Assembly (NCBI GenBank): GCA_022843045.1
Contig: JALHOJ010000016.1
Location: 1-61,836, forward strand
Reading direction: 5' to 3'
Source of the DNA: Phycisphaerales bacterium
GTDB taxonomy: Bacteria; Planctomycetota; Phycisphaerae; Phycisphaerales; UBA1924
Length of the DNA: 61,836 nucleotides
This document shows, one piece after another, positions 45,261 through 53,724 of this stretch. The notes below the pieces were generated by a model, which worked only from the letters and a program-made list of their open reading frames with translations, ran no database searches and had not been told where the DNA came from. A program made the translations under genes and the position numbers. Position 1 is the stretch's first letter. Each line of letters starts with the position of its first letter.

Positions 45261-46901
45261 CTAGCGACCGGCGAAGATGTTGACGCGTTCGGCGGCGCGG
45301 GCGGAGTTGATGATGAACCCGCGGTCGGTCGTGTCGGCGGTGCCGCTGCGGTTGACGTCCTTGGCGAGGTCGCCTGCGGGGAGAGCCTGCCAGAGGTAGA
45401 CATCGTCGGCGGTCACGCGTTGGTTGGCGTTGAAGTCTTCGCTCGAGCGCGTGACGCGGGCGAGCGGTTCGCCCACGCTCATCTGCATCCACGAGAGGCC
45501 GGGGATGCTGGTCCAACTCGCCTCGGCCCAGGACAGGTTGCCCAGCACGAAGTTGTTCACGAGGAAAACGTTGTCTGGGATGGTGTCGGCGAGGGGTTCC
45601 CAGACGTTGCAGACGGCGAAGGTGCCGCCGGCGTTGAGGAAGTCCGCGGCTTGCATCTGCGGGTACGCGGCGAGCTGGCCCAGGCCTCCAAAGTCGCGGC
45701 CGTTGTAGCTCTCGATGGTGTTGAAGATCGCTCCGTTGGCGAGGTTGAAGGTGGTGGCGTAGATCGTGCCGCCGCCTTGGCCGGCGGAGGTGGTTGGGAC
45801 GCCGCTGTGGTTTGCGCCGTAGGAGGCGATGAGGATGACGGGCTCGGGGCGGATGATGCCGCCGTTCCACGACACACCCTGGGCGAGGTTGGGGCCGACG
45901 AAGAACTGGAGGGCGCCGGGGAGGTTGTTGTAGAGGACGTTGGGAGGCGGGACGTTCTGAGCGGGGCGGAAGCGGCCGTCGTTGGTCATGTTGATGACAG
46001 TGGTTTCGTAGTCGTCGCCGTTGTTGGTGGGGAAGACGGAGGAACTGGCGTCGAGGTCTGCGCCGTCTTCGTCAAAGAGCAGGGCGGCGGTCGCGACGTT
46101 GATGTGCAGGTTCTGGGCGCGCTGGATCATGGCACGGACGACTGGGACGGTGCGGCCGTCGAGGCGAGTCACGGCGTAGATGTCGCCGGGATTGAGGCGC
46201 GAGGGACTGTTGCCCGCGCCGATGATGGACCAGTATGGGCCCAGGCCAGCGGGCAGGGAGGTCTGCAGCGTCTTGGTGGAGGCGATGTTGGTGTTGTCGT
46301 AGGTCGCGAGCGAACGGACGAGCCAGCGGTAGGGATTCTGGATCACGCCGTCGGCGCGGCTGTCGCCCGGGCCGCCGGCTTCGCCAGAGTCCAGGTCTTG
46401 CCAGAGCAGGGTGAGTTCGGCGTCGACGCTTGCGCTGGTGACGTCGCTGGCTTCGAGTTCGGGGATGAACGCGCCGGTGCCGTTGGTGGGCGCATCGGCG
46501 TTGTTGGGGTTGTTGGTGTCCTGCACGCGATGGGGCAGGCCCTTGGTCAGGACGATGCCGCGGACGCGGCGGGTGAGGTTGGTCGCGAGCAGGTGCTGGC
46601 GGATGGGGCTGCGGAGGTTGGTGGCGAAGTTGGCGTAGGAGATGTTGCCGGGGAGGGAGGCGGGGACGCCGGCGTTGGCGAGATTGAGCACGTGCACGAG
46701 CGGGCGGACGCCGGGCTCGGTGCCGGTGCCGCCTGGCACTTTGCGGGAGCCGGCGTAGTACTCAGCGACGTCGCGGCTGTCGGCGATGCGGCTGTCGTAG
46801 ACGAGGAGGACTTGGTCCTGAGCGAGTTGGGCGCGAGCGTGCCCACAGAGCGCGGCGATCGCGCACGCAAGGGACACACACTGCACGACTCTTCCACGCA
46901 T
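45261..46901 (-). CDS. TIGR03790 family secreted protein with dockerin-like end
   Basis: A 546-residue exported protein; signal peptide about 1-24 (ending ARAQ). The body shows the family pattern: LVYDSRIADSRDVAEYYAGSR, RGIVLTKGLPHRV, PYRWLVRSL and the C-terminal ASYGANHSG/GTIYATTFNL region. The last ~75 residues contain two dockerin-like calcium loops (DFNANQRVTADDV and DVNRSGTADTTD). The family's function is unknown. It is divergent from DUF167. Confidence 0.82.
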   Translation of the reverse strand: MRGRVVQCVSLACAIAALCGHARAQLAQDQVLLVYDSRIADSRDVAEYYAGSRKVPGGTGTEPGVRPLVHVLNLANAGVPASLPGNISYANFATNLRSPIRQHLLATNLTRRVRGIVLTKGLPHRVQDTNNPNNADAPTNGTGAFIPELEASDVTSASVDAELTLLWQDLDSGEAGGPGDSRADGVIQNPYRWLVRSLATYDNTNIASTKTLQTSLPAGLGPYWSIIGAGNSPSRLNPGDIYAVTRLDGRTVPVVRAMIQRAQNLHINVATAALLFDEDGADLDASSSVFPTNNGDDYETTVINMTNDGRFRPAQNVPPPNVLYNNLPGALQFFVGPNLAQGVSWNGGIIRPEPVILIASYGANHSGVPTTSAGQGGGTIYATTFNLANGAIFNTIESYNGRDFGGLGQLAAYPQMQAADFLNAGGTFAVCNVWEPLADTIPDNVFLVNNFVLGNLSWAEASWTSIPGLSWMQMSVGEPLARVTRSSEDFNANQRVTADDVYLWQALPAGDLAKDVNRSGTADTTDRGFIINSARAAERVNIFAGR

Positions 46902-46936
46902 GCTGACTATCTCTCTAGTACTGCTGCTCCGAAACT

Positions 46937-46954
46937 ACCCGGCTTGTGCCGGGT
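46937..46954. terminator. Seven-base-pair GC hairpin in a divergent spacer
   Basis: ACCCGGC-TTGT-GCCGGGT followed by TTTCG on the plus strand. It lies between divergent starts, so its role as a terminator is doubtful; it might act in the 5' leader of either gene. Confidence 0.35.
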
Positions 46955-47060
46955 TTCGATTCGCACCAGTCTACATCAACGCTCCGAAAACTCCAACGCT
47001 TTTGTCAAACCTGCGTGCACACCAACCAAAGCCCTTCCAGCGGCCAACCATCCGGCACGC

Positions 47061-47381
47061 ATGATTCAGGACGACCCCATCTCGCCGGGCGACGGGTCCG
47101 CGAAGCACAATGTGGCTCGCGGGTGCACGATTGCGCTCAAGGTGGTGCCTGGGAGTCGCAAGGATGAGGTGGTGGGCGCGTATGGGGAGCGGCTCAAGGT
47201 GAAGGTGGCCTCGCCCCCGGAAGATGGGCGTGCGAATCGGGCGGTGTGTGAGTTGCTCGCGGCGCGGCTGGGGATTGCGGCGCGGAGTGTGCGCTTGGTG
47301 GCGGGCGCGACGCATCCGGAAAAGACTGTGCATGTCGAGGGCGTGTCGGCGGCGGAGGCGCGGGCGCGGCTGGGGTTGTGA
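47061..47381 (+). CDS. DUF167 (YggU-type) protein
   Basis: A 106-residue protein with the DUF167 core: VVPGSRKDEVVG, LKVKVASPPEDGRAN and ELLAARLGI, then LVAGATHPEKTVHV. The fold is known but the cellular role is not. The frame is open far upstream, but homology begins near residue 20 of this start. It precedes the debranching enzyme by 58 bases and may share its transcript. Confidence 0.87.
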   Translation: MIQDDPISPGDGSAKHNVARGCTIALKVVPGSRKDEVVGAYGERLKVKVASPPEDGRANRAVCELLAARLGIAARSVRLVAGATHPEKTVHVEGVSAAEARARLGL

Positions 47382-47439
47382 TTGTGGCTGAGAGTTGGTT
47401 GGCGCGCTCCGGCGGGATCGGCAACCAATACAGTGCGTG

Positions 47440-49644
47440 ATGAGCGGCGCGACGACGAGAACGGGTGGTGAGCAAGTGGCTTCTCTGCCTGGCGGCATTG
47501 TGCTGGAGCAACCGCTGCTGGGGGCGCGGGGCGCGGATGAGTGGCTGCTCACCAACGGGCTGGGCGGTTTTGCGATGGGCAATCCGCTGGGCGGATTGGA
47601 TCGGCGGTATCACGCGTGGTTGATTGCGGCGTTGCGTCCGCCTGTCGGGCGGTTTGTGGCGTTGTCGGCGTGCGCGGAGTGGTTGATGCTGCGCAAGGCG
47701 GGGGCGAGTGAGGTAGCGGCAGGCTCGGGGGGCGGTCGCGAGGCGAACTTTGTGCGGGTGGACTTGTCCACGTTTGTGTTTGCGGAGCGTGATCCAAACC
47801 AGGCGGTGGAGAGCCCGACGGGGGCGGCGCGGTTGGTGCGGTTTGAGCGGCTGAGCGCGGGGGCGTGCGCGTGGACGTATCGCGTGCGGGACGAAGCAAG
47901 CGGCACGGACTGCACGGTGCGGCGGACACTGCTGCTGCATCGCGAGCGGAACGCGGCGAGCATCGTGTACGACATCGAGGGCTGCGTGGGGACCGAGGCG
48001 TATTTGGAAGTGCGGCCGCTCACGCCCTTGCGGGACTTTCACGATCTTGTGGAGCGGCGCGAGCAACTGCGGGTGCAGGTGGAAGCGAGCGAGCGGGGCG
48101 TGCGGCTGGCGCATCGGTTGGCGGATGTGCGGATGGGATTGCGTGAGGGGAGCGCTTCGGGGCGGTTTGTGGATGAGCCGCAGTGGTGGAACAACCTGTG
48201 CTATCGCAAGGACTGGCAACGCGGGCAGGGCTGGCGGGAGCAGGTGTGGAGCCCGGGGTGCTTTGTCGCGCGGATTGGCTCGGGCGAAGCGATGAAGGCG
48301 CGGGTCGAGGTAATGGTCGCGGCGGGTGCGGATGCGGAGGAGGAGGCGTTTGCCGGCATTCCGGGGTTTGAGCAGGCTCTCGCGGGTGAGGCGGCGAGGC
48401 TGGGCGCGCTGGTGGGTGCGTTAGGGGGCGGGGGCGAAACGGACGCGACGCAGGCCCGCCTTGCGATCGCGGCGGATCAGTTCGTGGTGCGGCGCGTGGA
48501 TCCCACGATGAGCTCGGGATTGGACAAGCCGCTGACGTCGATCATCGCGGGGTATCCGTGGTTCAGCGATTGGGGGCGTGACACGGCGATTGCGATGCCA
48601 GGATTGCTGCTGACGTGCGGGCGCTTTGGCGAGGCGCTGGATTGCCTGCGGGCTTTTGCGGGGCTGCGGCGGCGGGGGCTGATTCCCAACTGCTTTGACA
48701 ATGGCAGCGGGCTGGCGGAGTACAACACGGTTGATGCGAGCCTGTGGTTTGTGATCGCGTGCTGCAGGTATGTTCGGGCGAGCGGGGATGTCGCGGGGTT
48801 TGAGGCGCATCTGCGCAAGGCGTGTCTGGATGTGATCGATGCGTATCGGGCGGGGACGGACCATCACATCCGCGTGGATCCCAAGGACGGGCTGGTGAGC
48901 GCGGGGGACGCGAGCACGCAGCTCACGTGGATGGACGCGCGGCGGGATGGCGTGGTGTTTACGCCCCGCTCTGGCAAGCCGGTGGAGATCAATGCGCTGT
49001 GGTACAACGCGCTGCTGCAACTGGCGGGCGTGCTGGAGTCGCGGACGCCTCGCACGGCGCGGGAACTGACGCAGTTGGCGGAGCAGTGCGGGCGGAGTTT
49101 CGAGCCGGCGTTCTGGAACACGGCGCATGCGTGCCTCAATGACGTCGCGCACGCGAGTCAGTTTGAGATGCGGCCCAATCAGATCTTCGCGGTGTCGCTG
49201 GAGCACTCGCCCGTGGCTGGGCCGCGGCGCTCGGCGATCGTGGAGGCGGTGCGGCACCATCTGGTGGTGGCGGAAGGGGTACGGACGCTGGCGGCGGGAT
49301 CGGCGGGGTATTGCCCGCGGTTTGAGGGGTCGCTGTTCGAGCGTGACCGGGCGTATCACAATGGGACGGTTTGGCCGTGGCTGCTTGGGGCGTATGCCGA
49401 GGCGGTGATGCGGGTGGGGAGCTTTGGCGAGGCGTCTCGGTCTGAGGCGGCGAGGATCGTGCGCGGGGCGTGCGGCACGCTGGAGGCGGCGCGAGATCCG
49501 CGCAGGCCGGCGGGGCCACTGGGCAGCGTGTGCGAAGTGCTGGATGCGGAGCAGGGGGCGACGGGGCGGCGGCCTGAGGGCTGTCCGATGCAGGCGTGGA
49601 GCGTGGCGGAGTTGCTGCGGGTGCTCGCGCTGGCGACGCAATGA
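47440..49644 (+). CDS. Glycogen debranching enzyme (amylo-alpha-1,6-glucosidase type)
   Basis: A 734-residue enzyme. The N-terminal GDE_N domain (about 20-300) begins with EWLLTNGLGGFAMGNPLGG, the hallmark of bacterial/archaeal debranching proteins. The C-terminal alpha/alpha-barrel has GYPWFSDWGRDTAIAMPGL (about 368) with the catalytic Asp, LIPNCFDNG, and TWMDARRDG, ending in WPWLLGAYAEA and GCPMQAWSVAE. It hydrolyses alpha-1,6 branches of glycogen. The stop overlaps the aat start (ATGA). Confidence 0.9.
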   Translation: MSGATTRTGGEQVASLPGGIVLEQPLLGARGADEWLLTNGLGGFAMGNPLGGLDRRYHAWLIAALRPPVGRFVALSACAEWLMLRKAGASEVAAGSGGGREANFVRVDLSTFVFAERDPNQAVESPTGAARLVRFERLSAGACAWTYRVRDEASGTDCTVRRTLLLHRERNAASIVYDIEGCVGTEAYLEVRPLTPLRDFHDLVERREQLRVQVEASERGVRLAHRLADVRMGLREGSASGRFVDEPQWWNNLCYRKDWQRGQGWREQVWSPGCFVARIGSGEAMKARVEVMVAAGADAEEEAFAGIPGFEQALAGEAARLGALVGALGGGGETDATQARLAIAADQFVVRRVDPTMSSGLDKPLTSIIAGYPWFSDWGRDTAIAMPGLLLTCGRFGEALDCLRAFAGLRRRGLIPNCFDNGSGLAEYNTVDASLWFVIACCRYVRASGDVAGFEAHLRKACLDVIDAYRAGTDHHIRVDPKDGLVSAGDASTQLTWMDARRDGVVFTPRSGKPVEINALWYNALLQLAGVLESRTPRTARELTQLAEQCGRSFEPAFWNTAHACLNDVAHASQFEMRPNQIFAVSLEHSPVAGPRRSAIVEAVRHHLVVAEGVRTLAAGSAGYCPRFEGSLFERDRAYHNGTVWPWLLGAYAEAVMRVGSFGEASRSEAARIVRGACGTLEAARDPRRPAGPLGSVCEVLDAEQGATGRRPEGCPMQAWSVAELLRVLALATQ

Positions 49645-50402
49645 GCGCAGACAATCGAGGCGTGGAGGAGTTCGCGGACGAGTTTGGTGATCTCTTGGGC
49701 ATACCGCCAGCGGAGCGGGCGCGGATCGTGCGGGAGGCGCTGGCGTTGTATCGCGAGGGGTGGTTTCCGATGGCGCGGACGCCTCGCGAACTGGCGCAGG
49801 CGCGGCGACGCGATCCGCGTGCGGAGGTCGTGCAGTGGGTGCAGCCGCGGGAGCGGGGCGTGATCCCGCTGGATGAGCGGTTTCATGTGCCGCGTCGATT
49901 GCGGGATCGGGTACGGAGCGGGCGGTTTGTCGTCACGAGCGATGTGGCGTTTGGGCGGGTGATTCGGGCGTGCGGGGAGCCTCGGCCGGGCCGCGAGGAG
50001 ACGTGGCTGCATCCGGAGATCGTGGCGATCTTTGAGTTGCTGCACGAGGCGGGGCATGCGCACAGCGTCGAGGCGTGGGTCGGGCGCGAGGGCGGCGAGC
50101 TCGTGCTGGTGGGCGGGATGTATGGGCTGGCGATGGGGCGGGTCTTCGCGGGTGAGTCGATGTTCTCGCGGCCCGAGCATGGGGGCACGGACGCGAGCAA
50201 GGTGTGCCTGGTGCATCTGGTCGAGCACCTGCGGGCGCGGGGGTTCGTGCTGCTGGATGCGCAGCTCGACAATCCGCACTTGGATCAGTTCGGGCTGGAG
50301 CTGATGGCAAGGGAACAATACTTGGAATCTCTGCGCGAGCACACTGACGGCGGCATCGCGTGGGGATGGCGCGGCATGACACACGAAGAGCCGCAGGCTT
50401 GA
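49641..50402 (+). CDS. aat: Leucyl/phenylalanyl-tRNA-protein transferase
   Basis: A 253-residue N-end-rule enzyme that adds Leu or Phe from tRNA to proteins with an N-terminal Arg or Lys. Family signatures: FGRVIRACG, TWLHPEIVAIFELLHEAGHAHSVE, LVGGMYGLAMGRVFAGESMFS, ASKVCLVHLVEHLR, and LLDAQLDNPHLDQFG. It is longer than E. coli Aat (234) because of an N-terminal arm. Coupled to the debranching gene by ATGA. Target ClpS/ClpA genes are not in the window. Confidence 0.9.
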   Translation: MSADNRGVEEFADEFGDLLGIPPAERARIVREALALYREGWFPMARTPRELAQARRRDPRAEVVQWVQPRERGVIPLDERFHVPRRLRDRVRSGRFVVTSDVAFGRVIRACGEPRPGREETWLHPEIVAIFELLHEAGHAHSVEAWVGREGGELVLVGGMYGLAMGRVFAGESMFSRPEHGGTDASKVCLVHLVEHLRARGFVLLDAQLDNPHLDQFGLELMAREQYLESLREHTDGGIAWGWRGMTHEEPQA

Positions 50403-50419
50403 CCCCCACACCCCTGATT

Positions 50420-51619
50420 TCACACCGGGCGGGCGTCCGCGGCACTGGCCAACTCGATCACTCGCTTCACACGCGGATCATCGGCCTGCGCGTCCAGGAT
50501 CGTCGCGTGTCCGACTTTGCGACCCGCACGAGCAGGCTTCGCATAATCGTGCACTCGGCAGCCGGGAATCGCGAGCAGATCGCGAGCGGGCGGCATCGCG
50601 CCGATGAAGTTGACCATCACACTTGGGGCACGGACCTCGCACGAGCCCAGGGGCAGGCCCAGCACCGCGCGGACGTGGTTCTCGAACTGGCTCGTCATCG
50701 CTGCGTCGATGGTCCAGTGGCCCGAATTGTGAACGCGCGGAGCCATTTCATTCGCCAGCAACCGCGCGCCATCCTCCGCGGCGGCATCACGCACCAAGAA
50801 AAACTCAATCGCCAGCACGCCCACATACTGCAGCGCGTCCATCAGATCGTGCATGTACCGAGCAGTATGCCGAGCCACCGACGCGGGGACGCTGGGCGCG
50901 GGCGCGATCGACTCGCGCAGAATCCCGCCTTGATGGCGATTCTGCGTCAGCGGATACGACGCAAACGCCCCGCCCGCCCCGCGCACCGCGATCAGCGAGA
51001 GTTCCCGCTCGAACGGCACGAACTGCTCCACCAACACGTCTTTGCGAGCGTCCATCGACCCCGCCAGCGCGACCCACGCCGCGCTGATCTGTTCGCGCGA
51101 GCGAATCACCGCCTGCCCCTTGCCGTCGTATCCGCCCCGCCGAGTCTTCGCAACCACGCCCGTGCCCGAGCCGCTCGCAAACCCAACCCGCTCGCACGCC
51201 GCCGCAAACTCCGCAGCGGTTGACGCCGCCTCATACGGATGCACGCTCAGGCCCATGCGCTCGAACAGTTGCTTCTCAAGCAACCGATCCTGCCCCGTTT
51301 CCAGCGCGAGCACGGGGGGATCAACCCGCGCAAGGGTCGACGCATGTCGCAGCGTCGCCGCGGGCACGTTCTCAAATTCAAACGTGATCGCGTCGCACCG
51401 CTTCGCGAACGCAGCCACCGCATCAAGGTCCGACCACGGCGCACACACTAGTTCGCTGACATCCCCCGCGCACGCTTCGGGCTCGGGATCAAAGCACACG
51501 CACCGAACCCCCAAGGGAGCCGCCGCGAGTGCCAACATCCGCCCAAGCTGCCCCGCGCCGAGGATGCCCAGCGTCGGGCCTTGGCCGGATGGCTTGTGCA
51601 TGGAGGGCTGGAACATCAT
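50420..51619 (-). CDS. purK: N5-carboxyaminoimidazole ribonucleotide synthase PurK
   Basis: A 399-residue ATP-grasp enzyme of purine synthesis, making N5-CAIR from AIR and bicarbonate. GILGAGQLGRML lies near residue 18, ITFEFENVP near 78, KTRRGGYDGKGQ near 158, VLVEQFVPFERELS near 195, and NEMAPRVHNSGHWTIDA near 290. The partner purE is not in the window. The first dozen residues are uncertain (ATG at 51619, 51616 or 51601); no good ribosome site chooses between them. Confidence 0.93.
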   Translation of the reverse strand: MMFQPSMHKPSGQGPTLGILGAGQLGRMLALAAAPLGVRCVCFDPEPEACAGDVSELVCAPWSDLDAVAAFAKRCDAITFEFENVPAATLRHASTLARVDPPVLALETGQDRLLEKQLFERMGLSVHPYEAASTAAEFAAACERVGFASGSGTGVVAKTRRGGYDGKGQAVIRSREQISAAWVALAGSMDARKDVLVEQFVPFERELSLIAVRGAGGAFASYPLTQNRHQGGILRESIAPAPSVPASVARHTARYMHDLMDALQYVGVLAIEFFLVRDAAAEDGARLLANEMAPRVHNSGHWTIDAAMTSQFENHVRAVLGLPLGSCEVRAPSVMVNFIGAMPPARDLLAIPGCRVHDYAKPARAGRKVGHATILDAQADDPRVKRVIELASAADARPV

Positions 51620-51703
51620 CCCGCGAGGTTAGCTTCTCCGCAAGCGATGCAGAGAACCGCCCGCGTCCATCGCTCACCTCACGGATATCCAACCCACCAA
51701 CCC

Positions 51704-51765
51704 CGAATGCCGAACCCCAGCGCCCAATGCCCAGCCCCCGATGGCCCGGCCCCCAATGCCCTCCC
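51704..51765. repeat. Short GAATGCCGAA-type intergenic repeat, degenerate
   Basis: Starts with the exact 14-mer cgaatgccgaaccc shared with 23537 and 60387, then decays into CCCAATGCCC units. It lies in the divergent purK-kdsD spacer and occupies the kdsD leader. Confidence 0.55.
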
Positions 51766-51783
51766 CCCCACTACCCTCCCCCA

Positions 51784-52809
51784 ATGTCAAGCCTCGGACT
51801 CGCACGATCCATCCTCGCCGACGAAGCCGCGGCGTTGCAACACCTCGCCTCAGGCCTTGACGACCGCTTCGAACGCGCCGTCGAACTGATCGTCGCCTGC
51901 GCCAACCAAGGCGGCACGGTGCTGGTCACCGGCCTGGGCAAGTCCGGCCTCATCGGCGCGAAGATCTCCGCCACCATGGCGAGCCTGGGCATCCCCAGCC
52001 ATGTCGTCCATCCCTCCGAAGCCGCCCATGGCGACCTGGGTCGCTTCCGCAGCACCGACACCGTGATTGCGATCTCCTTTTCGGGCGAAACCGATGAAGT
52101 CGTCGGCCTCGCGGGGATTCTGCGACAGGACGGCCTGCCGATCATCTCCGTCACCGGCGGCGCGTTTGACCGCGCGCCCTCGAGCCTCGATCGCCTCGCG
52201 ACCGTCGCCCTGCGCCTGGGCGTGACTCACGAAGCCGGCAAGGAACACGACGCGCGCCTGGGCGAGGACCACTTCGTCGCGCCGACGTGCTCCACCACCG
52301 CCACGCTCGCGCTCGGAGACGCTCTCGCGCTCTGCGCGGCGAGAGTCCGCAACTTCACCAGTAAGGACTTCGCCCGAAGGCACCCGGGCGGCGCGCTGGG
52401 CGGCCTGCTCCGGCCCGTCACCGACGTGATGCGGGCCGTCGCCGGCAAGAACCTGCCCCTCATCGCCGATTCCAAGCCCGTGAGCGACGCCCTCCGCGAA
52501 GCCTCGGCAATCGCCCGCCGCAGCGGCGCGCTGCTGCTCGTGGACGCCTCCGGCCGCCTCTCTGGCCTCATCACCGACGGCGACCTCCGCCGCCTCGTGC
52601 TCCGCGATCGCGACGCCCTGGATCGCCCAGCACGCGACGTGATGACCAAGAACCCGCGGACGCTGCTGGACGCCGCGCTGGTGCGCGATGCCGTCACGAT
52701 GATCCGCGAGCACCGCCAGGACGAGATCCCAATCGTCGACAGCGACGGCCGGCCCGTCGGACTGCTGGACGTCCAAGACCTGATCGCAATGCGGCTGATC
52801 AAAGACTGA
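51784..52809 (+). CDS. kdsD: Arabinose-5-phosphate isomerase (KdsD/KpsF/GutQ family)
   Basis: A 341-residue enzyme interconverting ribulose-5-P and arabinose-5-P, the first step of Kdo synthesis for lipopolysaccharide. SIS domain at about 1-200 (GLGKSGLIGAKISATMASLG; HGDLGRF; SFSGETDEV; ARRHPGGALG), then two CBS domains (about 210-335; AVAGKNLPLI..., ITDGDLRR, VMTKNPRTL, EIPIVDSDGRPVGLLDVQD). Start at ATG 51784; the frame further upstream runs through the repeat. Presence supports a Kdo-containing outer membrane glycolipid. Confidence 0.92.
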   Translation: MSSLGLARSILADEAAALQHLASGLDDRFERAVELIVACANQGGTVLVTGLGKSGLIGAKISATMASLGIPSHVVHPSEAAHGDLGRFRSTDTVIAISFSGETDEVVGLAGILRQDGLPIISVTGGAFDRAPSSLDRLATVALRLGVTHEAGKEHDARLGEDHFVAPTCSTTATLALGDALALCAARVRNFTSKDFARRHPGGALGGLLRPVTDVMRAVAGKNLPLIADSKPVSDALREASAIARRSGALLLVDASGRLSGLITDGDLRRLVLRDRDALDRPARDVMTKNPRTLLDAALVRDAVTMIREHRQDEIPIVDSDGRPVGLLDVQDLIAMRLIKD

Positions 52810-52833
52810 GCTTTGGCAGACGCACAAGGCTGA

Positions 52834-52952
52834 TCGATTTCAGCACAGAGACACAGAGATCAGGAGGAAGAAGAGAAGAGATAAGGGGTTTTTGATCACC
52901 CGGGAGTTCTCTCCTCTTTCTCCTGATCTCTGTGTCTCTGTGGTGAAATCGA
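52834..52952. repeat. CACAGAGACACAGAG palindrome, copy 1
   Basis: Arms of 32 bases (52834-52865 and 52921-52952) are reverse complements with a single mismatch; a ~55-base loop lies between. It fills the space between the convergent stops of kdsD and the next gene. Confidence 0.85.
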
Positions 52953-52969
52953 ACTACCAAAGGCACCCG

Positions 52970-53686
52970 CTACCGCACCGACCCCTCCCACTGAATCTCC
53001 AGCGGCGTCAGCACCTTCGTCCGCCACACGCCCTCAGCCGATCGCTGCATCGTCAGCTTCCACCATGATCGATGCGGGAACTGCACCGCCTCGGGGATCA
53101 CGCGCACCTTGAGTTGCACCAGCCCGGTGTCCGGGCCAGTCACCTCCATCTGAATCTCCTCGATCGCGTGCTCGCGCACCGCCCAGCGCCTGCCGGGCGT
53201 CATGTTGTTTTCGACTTGGTCGATGATCGCTGGCAAACTGATCCCGCCGAAGTACTCCAAACGTGAGTCCTCCGTCAGCCCCGCGCGGATCGCCGGGATG
53301 TCGGCCCGGGCCACCGCACCGATCAACCCCCCAGCCGCGTCGCGCATCCGCTCGCGCTGCGTCTGGACCGCGCTGGCCAGCAGCACCAGCAATCCGGCCA
53401 GCAACACCAGCGGCCCGCCCCGAGCCACGCCCTTGCGCAGTTCATCACGCCGCGCAAACCACACCACGACAATCACTCCCACCGCCACCAGCACCCCCGC
53501 CACCAGCCACGGCTGCTCCAACACCTGCACCGCCACCCACGACGGCGCAGCCAGCGGCGGCGGCGAAGGAATATCCAGCACCCCGGCGGCTCCCCCGCCC
53601 CCGCCACCAGGCGGAGTCTGTGCGAGTGTCGCCAACCCGAGATTGCCCAGTGTTGAAGTGTTCAAAGACAAGATTGCGTCGTTCAT
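52970..53686 (-). CDS. Membrane protein of unknown function
   Basis: A 238-residue protein. A Gly-rich stretch (PPGGGGGGAAG near residue 25) and a Pro-rich segment precede two membrane helices (about 57-78 and 90-108). The C-terminal ~125 residues form a soluble domain with SRLEYFGG, IDQVENNM and a WWKLTMQ block and look like an NTF2/SnoaL-like fold (tentative). ATG 53686 is preferred over an earlier start at 53707. It diverges from the Maf-like gene. Confidence 0.6.
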   Translation of the reverse strand: MNDAILSLNTSTLGNLGLATLAQTPPGGGGGGAAGVLDIPSPPPLAAPSWVAVQVLEQPWLVAGVLVAVGVIVVVWFARRDELRKGVARGGPLVLLAGLLVLLASAVQTQRERMRDAAGGLIGAVARADIPAIRAGLTEDSRLEYFGGISLPAIIDQVENNMTPGRRWAVREHAIEEIQMEVTGPDTGLVQLKVRVIPEAVQFPHRSWWKLTMQRSAEGVWRTKVLTPLEIQWEGSVR

Positions 53687-53724
53687 GATGTGCCCCCAGT
53701 CTACCAACGCTCAACCCCGACCTC

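Noticed and set aside
45100..45870. N-terminal extension of the OPT transporter frame
   Set aside because: The added ~260 residues are Arg/His-rich, lie antisense to the TIGR03790 gene, and GTG 45096 has a strong ribosome site.
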